This document shows, piece by piece, positions 8,377-16,453 of a DNA stretch of 64,000 bases. The notes under the pieces are model-generated. The model made no database searches. It saw only the letters and a program-made list of their open reading frames with translations, and was not told the origin of the DNA. Location: contig NZ_JAQIIO010000003.1 in assembly GCF_027891095.1 (NCBI RefSeq), positions 248,001 through 312,000 on the forward strand, read 5' to 3'. Origin of the DNA: Aliiroseovarius salicola. Lineage in GTDB: Bacteria; Pseudomonadota; Alphaproteobacteria; Rhodobacterales; Rhodobacteraceae. Position 1 is the stretch's first letter; each line of letters opens with the position of its first letter. Both the position numbers and the translations under genes were made by a program.

Positions 8377-8559
8377 ATGGAGTTTGCGAAAATCAGAGAA
8401 TATGCGCGTGCTTTGTATGACGCCCACGGCGACAAAGCCGAGGCGGAAGCCGCTCAGAAAATGCGGGAATGCGAAGAGGCCGGACATACCGACCAAGCAG
8501 AGGATTGGAAAGCGATCCGCGAATCCATTCGCTCAATTCGTGGTCCAAACCAAGGGTGA
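8377..8559 (+). CDS. Small hypothetical protein (60 aa)
   Basis: MEFAKIREYARALYDAHGDK... is a short, charged, probably all-helical protein preceded by a good ribosome-binding site (CGGAGGATAAA). Composition is Ala/Glu/Lys-rich with no membrane segment or signal peptide. The codon pattern and start signals suggest a genuine gene. It is followed within 50 bp by the decayed dctD fragment. Confidence 0.6.
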   Translation: MEFAKIREYARALYDAHGDKAEAEAAQKMRECEEAGHTDQAEDWKAIRESIRSIRGPNQG

Positions 8560-8604
8560 TTTGACCGGCGATGCCGAGCAATTGGGGTTGGGATGGTCCA
8601 TTTT

Positions 8605-8730
8605 AGTGATCGAAGCGCTACGGCGTCATGGGGAGTACGGCGGCGGCAAAAGACCTGAAACTCCCCCGCGCAAGACTTTTACGACAAGCTGACCCGGTAT
8701 GGGATCAGGGCGGAGGATTATCGGGGGTGA
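8605..8730 (+). pseudogene. Decayed copy of the dctD 3' end (Fis-type HTH fragment)
   Basis: The 126 bases match the last part of dctD (7434-7561) closely. The translation begins VIEALRRHG in one frame and ends KTFYDKLTRYGIRAEDYRG-stop in another, against LIEALRRHG and KTFYDKLTRHGIRAEDYRG in the intact gene. At least two indels break the frame. Similarity continues about 25 bases past the stop. No receiver or AAA+ part precedes it, so it is a fragment, not a full pseudogene. Confidence 0.85.
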
Positions 8731-8843
8731 ATGTCGGATTTGCGGGACGAAGTTGCCGTTGAGGGTTTGTCGCATCCTAACCATTTTCTGGATTCAACAA
8801 TCGCATGTTACATCTAATAGATAGGTCTACTGGGAGGCAGACT

Positions 8844-9635
8844 ATGAAACTAGGCGAGACGGATTTCATCGAAACCGGAAGTGGCGAAAAGGTAATTCTC
8901 GTTCACTCAAGTGTTGCAGGTGCCAAACAATGGCGAAGCCTGATGGAGACGCTTTCTAACGATTTTCACGTTATTGCGATCAACCTGTTTGGTTATGGCG
9001 ACACCCGTTCATGGGAAGTTGATGGCACGCAACGATTGACAGACCAGGCTAGGTTAATCGAACCCTTTTTGCCGAAGGGAACTGGCAAGATTTCGATTGT
9101 TGGACACTCATTCGGTGGCTGCGTTGCGATGATGGCGGCTGCAATGTTCAACAACAAAGTTCGCCGCTTGGTCCTAATCGAACCTAACCCATTCTACCTT
9201 CTGCAGAAATTTGAACGCGCCGAGGCTTATCAAGAAGCGGTCATTTTGCGGGATGCGATCAAGTCCAACGGGAAATCTGGGACATGGGCAGCAGCCGCTG
9301 AAGTGTTTGCGAATTATTGGACCGGCGCTGGAAGCTGGGATGCTATGCCTGATGATCGAAAGGCCAAATTCGCACGAGCGTTAATTCCAAACTTCCATGA
9401 GTGGGATGCGGTGATGAATGAAGTAAAGTCATTTGCGGAATGGCAGAGGGATTTGCCCAACGATACGACTATTGTGTCAGCAAGAGATACAGTCCGGTCC
9501 ATTCGTGAGATAGTCGAGCTGATGAAAGAGCACGTTCCTGAATGGCGCTTTAAGCAGATTGAGCGCGGTGGTCACATGGCGGCAATGACCAAACCGGATG
9601 TAATCAATCCCATTGTCCTAAGCGCCTTAACTTGA
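8844..9635 (+). CDS. Alpha/beta hydrolase
   Basis: This 263-residue protein has an alpha/beta-hydrolase fold: oxyanion region ILVHSS near residue 18, nucleophile elbow GHSFGG (Ser89) and catalytic His in GGHMAAM (about His244). The acid residue is less clear. The substrate cannot be predicted; the sequence resembles general esterase/haloperoxidase-like members. ATG 8844 is chosen because GGGAGGCAGACT precedes it. Base composition is visibly more AT-rich than the flanking dct genes, consistent with acquired DNA. Confidence 0.8.
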   Translation: MKLGETDFIETGSGEKVILVHSSVAGAKQWRSLMETLSNDFHVIAINLFGYGDTRSWEVDGTQRLTDQARLIEPFLPKGTGKISIVGHSFGGCVAMMAAAMFNNKVRRLVLIEPNPFYLLQKFERAEAYQEAVILRDAIKSNGKSGTWAAAAEVFANYWTGAGSWDAMPDDRKAKFARALIPNFHEWDAVMNEVKSFAEWQRDLPNDTTIVSARDTVRSIREIVELMKEHVPEWRFKQIERGGHMAAMTKPDVINPIVLSALT

Positions 9636-9983
9636 CGTCATAATGGGCTCATTGCGGACACTGAGTATGCGCTGCCAATTCATCCACGATGACCGAGCTC
9701 TTTCCCGTATGTTGCAAAAGCCACTATGATTCGTCCTTTCTGGCTCGGTGTGTGAAAATCCGCACAGCCCGCATTTGCCCTGTGTGGAATTTCGCCCACT
9801 TGACCTGCTCGCGCAAATTCCAATCTGCCCAAAACTCAAGCAATATCATGAAATATAACGCAAAATGTCACCGTTAGCGCAACCACACCCTCTCCCCTTG
9901 GCAGGGCTTCCCACCCCATGCCCCAATGGCTGCAACATCCGTTTCGAGGATGTAGGAAGCAATTCTGTCTGGGAGGACACCTT
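9636..9983. promoter_or_regulatory. dctP upstream region with candidate operators
   Basis: This 348-bp gap holds no gene I can support. Visible signals are an imperfect 13-bp inverted repeat at 9755-9792 (AAAATCCGCACAG / CTGTGTGGAATTT) that may terminate the hydrolase transcript, a LacI-type half-palindrome CGTTAGCGCAACCA (9872-9885), and ACATCC-N7-GGATGT (9935-9953) about 30 bp before dctP. I found no good sigma-54 promoter (TGGCAC-N5-TTGC), which agrees with the DctD that lacks GAFTGA. The dctP ribosome-binding site is GGGAGGACACCTT. Confidence 0.5.
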
Positions 9984-10985
9984 ATGAAATTCCTTACTCT
10001 GGCCGCTTCGGCCATCGCTCTCACCGTTTCCATGGGCACCGCGCAGGCGGCCTGTGATGATGGCGAGATCGTGATCAAGTTCAGCCACGTGACCAATGCC
10101 GACAAGCACCCGAAGGGGATCGCTGCCTCGCTTCTGGAGCAGCGTGTGAACGACGAGATGAACGGCAAAGCCTGTATGGAGGTGTTCCCGAATTCGACCC
10201 TCTATAACGACAACCAGGTGCTTGAGGCGATGCTGCAGGGTGACGTGCAGATGGCCGCGCCTTCGCTGTCGAAGTTCGAAGCCTTCACCAAGAAGTTCCG
10301 CATCTTTGACCTGCCCTTCATGTTCAAGAACATGGATGCTGTGGACGCATTCCAACAGTCGGAAACCGGTCAGGCGATGAAAGAAACGATGACCCGCCGC
10401 GGCCTTCTGGGGCTGGCCTTCTGGCACAATGGTCTGAAGCAATTCTCGGCCAACCAGCCGCTGGAACTGCCGACTGATGCCGCTGGTCTCAAATTCCGCG
10501 TACAGACCTCGGACGTGCTGGTCGCCCAGATGGAAGCAATCGGTGCAAGCCCGCAGCCGATGGCCTTCTCGGAAGTCTATGGCGCGCTGCAAACCGGCGT
10601 TGTGGATGGTCAGGAAAACACCTGGTCGAACATCTACGGTAAGAAGTTCTTTGAGGTGCAGGACGGTGTGACTGAAACCAACCACGGCATCATTGACTAT
10701 CTGGTTGTGACCAATGTGGACTGGTGGGAAGGTCTGCCGGGCGACGTGCGTGATCAACTGGCCACCATCATGGACGAAGTTTCGAAAACCCGTAATGGCG
10801 AAGCCTTTGCCGTGAACGAAGCCGCCAAACAATCGATCATCGAGGCCGGTGGTGTGGTCCGTCAGCTGACCGGTGAGCAGCGCGAAGCATGGGTTGCCGC
10901 GATGAAACCGGTCTGGTCGCAGTTTGAAGGTGACGTAGGCGCCGAGAATATCGCCGCTGCCCAAGACATCAACGCGATGTACTAA
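9984..10985 (+). CDS. dctP: TRAP transporter C4-dicarboxylate binding protein DctP
   Basis: DctP is the periplasmic solute receptor of the TRAP uptake system. The 333-residue protein has a signal peptide (MKFLTLAASAIALTVSMG..., cleaved near AQA-A) and the DctP family features, including FSHVTNADKHPKG near the mature N-terminus and the conserved GLKFRVQTSDVL region with the substrate-anchoring Arg. Two Cys (ACDDGEI, ACMEVF) may form a disulfide. It is the first gene of dctPQM and is separated from dctQ by a strong hairpin, which would favour higher DctP expression. Confidence 0.93.
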   Translation: MKFLTLAASAIALTVSMGTAQAACDDGEIVIKFSHVTNADKHPKGIAASLLEQRVNDEMNGKACMEVFPNSTLYNDNQVLEAMLQGDVQMAAPSLSKFEAFTKKFRIFDLPFMFKNMDAVDAFQQSETGQAMKETMTRRGLLGLAFWHNGLKQFSANQPLELPTDAAGLKFRVQTSDVLVAQMEAIGASPQPMAFSEVYGALQTGVVDGQENTWSNIYGKKFFEVQDGVTETNHGIIDYLVVTNVDWWEGLPGDVRDQLATIMDEVSKTRNGEAFAVNEAAKQSIIEAGGVVRQLTGEQREAWVAAMKPVWSQFEGDVGAENIAAAQDINAMY

Positions 10986-11015
10986 TCCGCTTACGTGTAT
11001 TGACTACATGTGACG

Positions 11016-11048
11016 TTCCGGGGCCGTGACCCGATTACGGCCCCGGAA
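11016..11048 (+). terminator. Intercistronic hairpin between dctP and dctQ
   Basis: TTCCGGGGCCGT and ACGGCCCCGGAA form a perfect 12-bp stem with a 9-base loop. No T-run follows, so it looks like a partial terminator or a 3'-end stabiliser of the dctP message rather than a full stop. Confidence 0.75.
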
Positions 11049-11126
11049 TTTCCCAAAACTCCGTCAAAATTCCGAAGAAGAGTTTTGCGCGCCCGATCTT
11101 GAGAAGAGGGGCGAGAAGGGGACGAT

Positions 11127-11825
11127 ATGAGCCATTCATCCACACATAAACACAGGTTCGAAGAAACGGTGATTGCTGTTCTTCTGGGCCTGATGACTAT
11201 GATCACCTTTATCAATGTCGTGCTACGCTACGTGTTCAACAGTTCGATCATCTGGGGACTTGAGGTCGTTCTGATCCTCTTTGCCTGGCTGGTGCTGTTC
11301 GGTGTGAGCTACGGGGTCAAGATCACCGCCCATCTCGGCGTTGACGCGCTGACCAACACGCTGCCCGAAGGCGCACGCAAGACGGTGGCGCTGATTGCGG
11401 CTGCGATCTGCATTGCATATGCCTTCCTGCTCTTGAAAGGAGCATGGGATTACTGGGCGCCTTATGCGGCGCTGGACCGGACCTCGGGCCGCTGGTTCCC
11501 GACCGGGTTTGAAAAGACCCGTGATCAGGCCTGGTACATCACCGATCAGGTGCCGATGCCGGATTTCCTCCGCTTTCTTGAGGGCATGATCAATCAGGGT
11601 GAAACCTATGACAAACTGCCCCGGGTGATCCCTTATTCGATCCTGCCTGTCGGTATGGCGCTGCTGCTTTACCGCTTTGTGCAAGCGACCATTCGCATTT
11701 GGAAAGGCCGTCAGGACAGCCTGATTGTCAGCCACGAGGTCGAGGATGAGATCGACCAGATCCAACATGATAATGACGGCGACGCCAATGGTGACGACGC
11801 TGCAAACCAGAAACCGGGGACCTGA
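11127..11825 (+). CDS. dctQ: TRAP transporter small permease DctQ
   Basis: DctQ is the four-helix small membrane subunit that pairs with DctM. The 232-residue protein has membrane segments near 16-36, 48-68 and 90-108, a longer loop (about 115-175) and a last helix near 175-192, followed by an acidic tail rich in Asp/Asn. The loop is longer than in the shortest family members, as seen in other alphaproteobacterial DctQ proteins. ATG 11127 follows GAGAAGGGGACGAT. dctM starts 3 bp after its stop. Confidence 0.9.
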   Translation: MSHSSTHKHRFEETVIAVLLGLMTMITFINVVLRYVFNSSIIWGLEVVLILFAWLVLFGVSYGVKITAHLGVDALTNTLPEGARKTVALIAAAICIAYAFLLLKGAWDYWAPYAALDRTSGRWFPTGFEKTRDQAWYITDQVPMPDFLRFLEGMINQGETYDKLPRVIPYSILPVGMALLLYRFVQATIRIWKGRQDSLIVSHEVEDEIDQIQHDNDGDANGDDAANQKPGT

Positions 11826-11828
11826 TCC

Positions 11829-13220
11829 ATGGATGTCATCTTTCTTTTCCTGATGGTCATCGGCTTTTTGATGATCGGTGTACCGATTGCGGTTGCGCTG
11901 GGCATGAGCTCGATCATCTTCCTGCTGCTGTTCTCTGATACCTCACTGGCGTCTGTTGCACAGAGCTTTTATCAAGCGGAGGCAGGGCATTACACGCTCT
12001 TGGCCATTCCCTTCTTCATCCTTGCATCCTCCTTCATGTCAACCGGGGGCGTGGCGCAGCGGATCATCCGTTTCTCAATCGCCTGTGTGGGGCACATGCG
12101 GGGCGGTCTGGCGATTGCAGGTGTGTTTGCCTGTATGCTCTTCGCCGCTCTGTCCGGATCATCCCCTGCCACTGTTGTGGCCATCGGGACAATCGTGATC
12201 GCCGCGATGCGTCAGGTGGGCTACACCAAGGATTTTGCCGCAGGTGTGATCTGTAACGCCGGTACGTTGGGCATCCTCATTCCGCCTTCCATCGTGATGG
12301 TGGTTTATGCGTCGGCCGTTGAGGTCTCGGTCGGCCGGATGTTCCTCGCCGGTGTCATTCCAGGCATCATGGCCGGTGTCATGCTGATGATCGCGATCTA
12401 TGTGATTGCCACGATCAAGGACATGCCGAAAGGCGAGTTTGCCGGCGTCAGAGAGGTTCTTGAAAGCTTTGGCGACGCGGTTTGGGGGCTCTTGCTGATC
12501 GTGATCATCATGGTTGGTATCTACGGCATTCCAGGCATCACCGGGGCGCTGTTTACACCGACCGAAGCTGCTGCCGTGGCCTCTGTCTACGCTTTCATTG
12601 TGGCCACCTTCGTCTATCGCGACATGGGTCCACTGGCCGACAAGGGCAATGGCAAAAAGACTGTGTTCCAACGTCCGCAGGCGCTGATCACCGCGTTTTT
12701 CCACGAAGATACCCGCAAGACGCTGTTTGATGCAGGCAAGCTGACCATCACGCTGATGTTCATCATTGCCAACGCGCTTATCTTGAAGCACGTTCTGACG
12801 GACGAGCAGATCCCGCAGCAGATTGCCAACGCAATGCTCTCGGCGGGCTTTGGTAAGATCATGTTCCTGATCATCGTGAACGTGATCCTGCTGATTGGTG
12901 GTCAGTTCATGGAACCCTCGGGCCTGATCGTGATCGTCGCACCGCTGGTGTTCCCGATTGCGATTGAGCTGGGCGTGGACCCGATCCACCTGGGCATCAT
13001 CATGGTGGTGAACATGGAGATCGGGATGATCACACCGCCGGTGGGGCTGAACCTCTTCGTGACCTCCGGGGTGGCCGGGATGCCGATGATGAAAGTGGTG
13101 CGCGCCGCGGCCCCCTTCCTCGCCGTGCTCTTCGTCTTCCTGATCATGGTGACCTATATCCCGTTCCTTTCGACTTGGTTGCCGACCACGCTGATGGGGC
13201 CGGAGATCATAACAAAATAA
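11829..13220 (+). CDS. dctM: TRAP transporter large permease DctM
   Basis: The 463-residue integral membrane protein is the transport channel of the DctPQM system, moving C4-dicarboxylates with sodium. Family hallmarks include GVPIAVALGMSS near the start, the AALSGSSPATVVAIGTI motif, AGVICNAGTLGILIPPS, and the second repeat block ending EIGMITPPVGLNLFVTSG. About 12 hydrophobic segments are visible. A hydrophilic stretch near 270-300 separates the halves. It is last in the dctPQM operon and is followed by a GC-rich terminator. Confidence 0.93.
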   Translation: MDVIFLFLMVIGFLMIGVPIAVALGMSSIIFLLLFSDTSLASVAQSFYQAEAGHYTLLAIPFFILASSFMSTGGVAQRIIRFSIACVGHMRGGLAIAGVFACMLFAALSGSSPATVVAIGTIVIAAMRQVGYTKDFAAGVICNAGTLGILIPPSIVMVVYASAVEVSVGRMFLAGVIPGIMAGVMLMIAIYVIATIKDMPKGEFAGVREVLESFGDAVWGLLLIVIIMVGIYGIPGITGALFTPTEAAAVASVYAFIVATFVYRDMGPLADKGNGKKTVFQRPQALITAFFHEDTRKTLFDAGKLTITLMFIIANALILKHVLTDEQIPQQIANAMLSAGFGKIMFLIIVNVILLIGGQFMEPSGLIVIVAPLVFPIAIELGVDPIHLGIIMVVNMEIGMITPPVGLNLFVTSGVAGMPMMKVVRAAAPFLAVLFVFLIMVTYIPFLSTWLPTTLMGPEIITK

Positions 13221-13289
13221 TCGCCAGCCATGCGATTGGATTGCCCGGCTTTGCGCCTCGGGCACTCCGCCAAGCCAAGAGCAAGAAAA

Positions 13290-13316
13290 GGGGGCCGCAC
13301 TTTCGTGCCGGCCCCC
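13290..13316 (+). terminator. Terminator of dctPQM
   Basis: GGGGGCCGCAC-TTTC-GTGCCGGCCCCC forms a long GC stem with one bulged base, 70 bp after the dctM stop. A weak T-containing tail (ATTACTTG) follows. Confidence 0.7.
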
Positions 13317-13428
13317 ATTACTTGTGACGCACTCTTGGAAAATAAGAGATCCGAATGGTCTTCGGGTATCTCCGTTCACTCATCAACCAAATGAGTCCTA
13401 TAGTGAAATGGTTGCAAAAAGCTTTAGG

Positions 13429-13617
13429 TCACTGCTTCATTTTGCAGGTCTTGATGCCGAAGATCGCATAGGGTGGGCACCAGCCAATTGCGGCAGTGGC
13501 GAGCGGGACAATGCCAATCCAGGTCCAGACCGGCCCCCCGATCAGCGCCCAAAGGATCAAAGCCGCACCAAGAACAGCACGGATAATGCGGTCGATACCG
13601 CCGATATTTTTGGTCAT
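13429..13617 (-). CDS. DUF2892 (YgaP-type) small inner-membrane protein
   Basis: A 62-residue protein beginning MTKNIGGIDRIIRAVLGAAL with two membrane helices and the Cys-containing tail GWCPPYAIFGIKTCK, as in the DUF2892/YgaP C-terminal family. The family is often linked to sulfur or redox-responsive operons; its function is not settled. ATG 13617 has an AGGAG site. It lies just downstream of a Crp/Fnr gene on the same strand, with a palindrome between them. Confidence 0.85.
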   Translation of the reverse strand: MTKNIGGIDRIIRAVLGAALILWALIGGPVWTWIGIVPLATAAIGWCPPYAIFGIKTCKMKQ

Positions 13618-13673
13618 GAGAAATCTCCTATCTCTGTCTGAGGACAGAAATAGGACAGGGGCGGTGCAAAGGC

Positions 13674-13690
13674 ATGTGACCCTGTCACAT
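13674..13690. promoter_or_regulatory. Crp/Fnr-type palindrome upstream of the DUF2892 gene
   Basis: ATGTGA-CCCTG-TCACAT is a perfect inverted repeat with TGTGA/TCACA half-sites, the half-sites used by Crp-like proteins. The spacer is 5 rather than the usual 6 bases. It lies between the Crp/Fnr gene and the DUF2892 gene it may control. A second small inverted repeat, TCTGTC-TGAG-GACAGA, is at 13633-13648. Confidence 0.5.
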
Positions 13691-13705
13691 TCGCAGGAGA
13701 TTATT

Positions 13706-14365
13706 TCAAAGCGCCGGGCCGCGCCGGATCTCTTCCAACCGCGCCGCATCAAGAATGGTTACAACCCCACGCTCATGGGCGACCAGCCCCGCCTGATCCA
13801 TCTTGTCGAGCCTGCGTGAAACAACCTCGCGGGCCGAGCCAATGGCGGTCGCTATTTCGGCCTGCGTCATCCTCAGGCACATGTCCGGCCCCGCGCGGTC
13901 CAGGATGAGCGCAGCCAGTCGCGCTTCGACAGTCAAGAAACTGACATTTTCAACAAGTTGCATCATCGCCTGCATCCGTTCCGCAAAGGCGGCAAAGACA
14001 AGGCGTCGAAAGCCGGGTGAACTGTCCAGTAGGGCGAAAAACACATCGCGTGGAATCAACACAAGGCGACAGGGCGTTCCTGCCAGCGCTTCGCCGGTAT
14101 AGGCGTCGCCTCCCAACAGGCCCAAAGTGGATTGAATGCAGCTTTCACCGGGGGCCACTTGGTAAAGTAGGATGTCGCGTCCGTTGGGGCCAACAAGGTT
14201 CACATCCACCTGACCAGAGAGCATCATCACATAGCCCTTGACGGCTTCTCCGGGCGAAAAGAGCGTGGCACCTTTGGGAACTTCCAAAGGCGCCAATGTG
14301 TCTAGAAGCGCGCGGGCCGGGGCGTCCAATCCGGCCATCCCTGCGCAGTCTTGTGTCCAGCTCAT
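13706..14365 (-). CDS. Crp/Fnr family transcriptional regulator
   Basis: This 219-residue regulator has an N-terminal cyclic-nucleotide-type beta-roll (GATLFSPGEAVKGYVMMLSGQVDV...), a dimer helix and a C-terminal winged helix (MTQAEIATAIGSAREVVSRRLDKMDQAGLV). Four Cys are present but not in the Fnr [4Fe-4S] pattern, so an Fnr-type oxygen sensor is unlikely. The HTH sequence IGSAREVVSR resembles Dnr/NnrR-like and related regulators. ATG 14365 is used because MSWTQDC begins after a GGAGGTTCGA-type site (GGGAGGTTCGA on the coding strand). Confidence 0.88.
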   Translation of the reverse strand: MSWTQDCAGMAGLDAPARALLDTLAPLEVPKGATLFSPGEAVKGYVMMLSGQVDVNLVGPNGRDILLYQVAPGESCIQSTLGLLGGDAYTGEALAGTPCRLVLIPRDVFFALLDSSPGFRRLVFAAFAERMQAMMQLVENVSFLTVEARLAALILDRAGPDMCLRMTQAEIATAIGSAREVVSRRLDKMDQAGLVAHERGVVTILDAARLEEIRRGPAL

Positions 14366-14442
14366 TCGAACCTCCCACAGTTCGTATTTCCTTTTAACAC
14401 GTTGCACCTACAACGACATGGCGCAGACTGTCACACCCAAAC

Positions 14443-14481
14443 AAAAAAGGGCGCAGACCCTAAAGATCCGCACCCTTTTTT
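14443..14481. terminator. Bidirectional terminator after mmsB
   Basis: GGGCGCAGA (14449-14457) pairs with TCCGCACCC (14467-14475), with two G-U pairs on the minus strand. A-runs and T-runs flank both sides, so it works for the minus-strand mmsB operon. Confidence 0.65.
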
Positions 14482-14537
14482 CTTGCCCGAAATACCTCGG
14501 GGGATCGAAGGGGGCAGAGCCCCCTCGCATTCGCGGC
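14476..14537 (-). repeat. Dispersed gene-end repeat, copy 3 (after mmsB)
   Basis: On the minus strand, directly after the mmsB stop, come the GGGGGC-TCT-GCCCCC hairpin, CCCCGAGGTATTTCGGGCAAG and an A-run. These are the same modules and order as copy 1 after the Lrp gene. Confidence 0.7.
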
Positions 14538-15413
14538 TTAATCCTCGCGACCGCGCTTCTCAAAACGCGGCAACATGGCCGAGAAATCCATACCCAGACC
14601 GTCTTCATTCTCGACAAACTGGGTGTAAAGTTCAGTCGCGCGCTGGCCCATCGGCGTGTCAGCATCGGCGGCTTCGGCCGCCTTCTGGCTGAGGCGCAGA
14701 TCCTTCAGCATCAGCTCGGCGGCGAACCCGGGTTTGTAGTCGTTGTCAGCGGGCGATTGCGGGCCCACACCGGGGGCAGGGCAATAGGCGTTCATGGTCC
14801 AGCTATAGCCGGAAGACGTGCTGACCACGTCGAACATTTTCTGCCGGTCCAGCCCCAGCTTATCGGCCAGCGCAATGGCCTCGCAGGTGCCGACCATGGT
14901 GATGCCAAGGATCATGTTGTTGCAGATCTTCGCGGCCTGACCGGCCCCGCTCTCTCCACAATGCACAGCCTTTTGCCCCATGATGTCAAAGAGTGGATCG
15001 GCCTTGGCGAACGCCGCGTCCGACCCGCCAGCCATGAAGGTCAGCGTGCCGCCGGCCGCACCACTGATGCCACCGGACACAGGTGCATCCACGGCCAGAA
15101 GACCCGTATTCACAGCCTGATCCGCCACGGTACGGGCGCTTTCCACATCCACGGTCGAGCAATCCACAAAGGCCGCGCCCTTGTCCATTGCCGGGATGAT
15201 CTCATTGGCCACAGCCCGCAAGATGGCCCCATTGGGCAGCATGGTCACCACCACCTCGGCACCTTGCGCCGCCTCAGCACCAGATGCCGCCATCGTGACG
15301 CCTTCGATCTCGACCGGGGCCATGTCAAAGCCGATGACTTCATGACCCGCCTTGGCGAGGTTTGCGGCCATCGGGCCACCCATGTTGCCCAGTCCGATAA
15401 ATCCGATTTTCAT
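14538..15413 (-). CDS. mmsB: 3-hydroxyisobutyrate dehydrogenase
   Basis: MmsB oxidises 3-hydroxyisobutyrate to methylmalonate semialdehyde with NAD in valine degradation. The 291-residue protein begins with the Rossmann motif GFIGLGNMGGPMAANLAKAG and has the substrate motif DAPVSGGISGAAGGTLTFM and the catalytic Lys region GAGQAAKICNNM. Length fits the family. It is the last gene of a minus-strand operon with the hydrolase (11-bp gap) and the acyl-CoA dehydrogenase that make its substrate. Confidence 0.93.
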   Translation of the reverse strand: MKIGFIGLGNMGGPMAANLAKAGHEVIGFDMAPVEIEGVTMAASGAEAAQGAEVVVTMLPNGAILRAVANEIIPAMDKGAAFVDCSTVDVESARTVADQAVNTGLLAVDAPVSGGISGAAGGTLTFMAGGSDAAFAKADPLFDIMGQKAVHCGESGAGQAAKICNNMILGITMVGTCEAIALADKLGLDRQKMFDVVSTSSGYSWTMNAYCPAPGVGPQSPADNDYKPGFAAELMLKDLRLSQKAAEAADADTPMGQRATELYTQFVENEDGLGMDFSAMLPRFEKRGRED

Positions 15414-15424
15414 GGCGATCTCCC

Positions 15425-16453
15425 TTAGAATGTCAGTTCATTGGCGCCCAGTGGCGCGAGCATGTTGTCGATGGCGTCAGACGGCAGATCGTCCAGCGCG
15501 TGTTTCCATTGCGGATTGCGGTCCTTGTCGATCACGGCGGCGCGGATTCCTTCCATCAGGTCCGATTCCGTGAGCGCCCGATAGACAAACCGGTACTCCA
15601 GTTCCAGCGCATGACGCAGCGTGTCGGCCTCCGCCAGCCGGTGAATCATCTCGACGGTACAGGCCATCGACAGGGGCGAGTTTCGTGACAGAAGTTCCAG
15701 CGCATTTTCTGCAAACTGGCTCTTCTCGGCACGCAGAGAGGCCACGATCCCCGCAAAGCTTTTCTTGCCGAAATGGGCGTCAATCATCGGCTGCATCGCC
15801 GAGAGGTTGCCGGGGATCGCAGGGATGGCGGCCTCGTCGATGTGGCTGGGATCGCCCGTGCGGGTCAGGTCGTCTTTCAACGCCGGCCATTCCGCCTGAC
15901 GGATCACGTAATCGGCAAAGCCTGCATGGATCGCATCGCCGGGTGCCAGTCGCGCGCCGGTCATGCCGATATATTCCCCCAGATGGCCCGGGGCTTTGGC
16001 CAGTATCAGCGATCCGCCTACGTCCGGCACCAGCCCGATGCCGCATTCCGGCATCGCCATGCGGGAAGAGCGCGCCATGATCCGGTGTGATCCATGACAG
16101 CCTACGCCAACGCCGCCGCCCATGGTAAAGCCCTGCATGAAGCTGATGATCGGTTTTGGAAACTCAAACAGCCGCGCATTCATCCGGTATTCGTCGCGCC
16201 AGAAGTTCTGCGCGCGGGTCGGATCGCCCGATTTCCCGATCTCATAAATCTCACGAATGTCGCCACCGGCACAGAACGCGCGATCCCCCTCGGCGTCGAT
16301 GATGATCAGTTTGACGTCATCATCAGCTGCCCAGTCAATCAGGGTAGCGTCAATCGCCAGGCACATGTCATAGGTCAGCGCATTCAACGCGTCAGGGCGG
16401 GCCAGAGTGATCCGACCCGCCTTGCCATCTTTGCGTATCAGAATATCCGTCAT
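15425..16453 (-). CDS. 3-hydroxyisobutyryl-CoA hydrolase (enoyl-CoA hydratase family)
   Basis: A 342-residue crotonase-fold protein of the longer ECH_2/HIBYL-CoA hydrolase type. The oxyanion motif FCAGGDIREIYE, the GGGVGVGCHGSHRI glycine region and MPECGIGLVPDVGGS with the catalytic acid are present. It should release 3-hydroxyisobutyrate from its CoA ester in valine catabolism. Its length (over 340) and position between an acyl-CoA dehydrogenase and mmsB favour the hydrolase over a plain enoyl-CoA hydratase. Its start overlaps the upstream stop by one base. Confidence 0.88.
   Translation of the reverse strand: MTDILIRKDGKAGRITLARPDALNALTYDMCLAIDATLIDWAADDDVKLIIIDAEGDRAFCAGGDIREIYEIGKSGDPTRAQNFWRDEYRMNARLFEFPKPIISFMQGFTMGGGVGVGCHGSHRIMARSSRMAMPECGIGLVPDVGGSLILAKAPGHLGEYIGMTGARLAPGDAIHAGFADYVIRQAEWPALKDDLTRTGDPSHIDEAAIPAIPGNLSAMQPMIDAHFGKKSFAGIVASLRAEKSQFAENALELLSRNSPLSMACTVEMIHRLAEADTLRHALELEYRFVYRALTESDLMEGIRAAVIDKDRNPQWKHALDDLPSDAIDNMLAPLGANELTF

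Noticed and set aside
9636-9983. A sigma-54 promoter before dctP
   Set aside because: I looked for TGGCAC-N5-TTGC and found only partial matches (TTGGCAGGG near 9900 without a matching TTGC), so I do not annotate one.
13621-13705. An Fnr [4Fe-4S] regulator reading of the neighbouring Crp/Fnr gene
   Set aside because: Its cysteines do not follow the Fnr cluster spacing, so I keep the general Crp/Fnr call.
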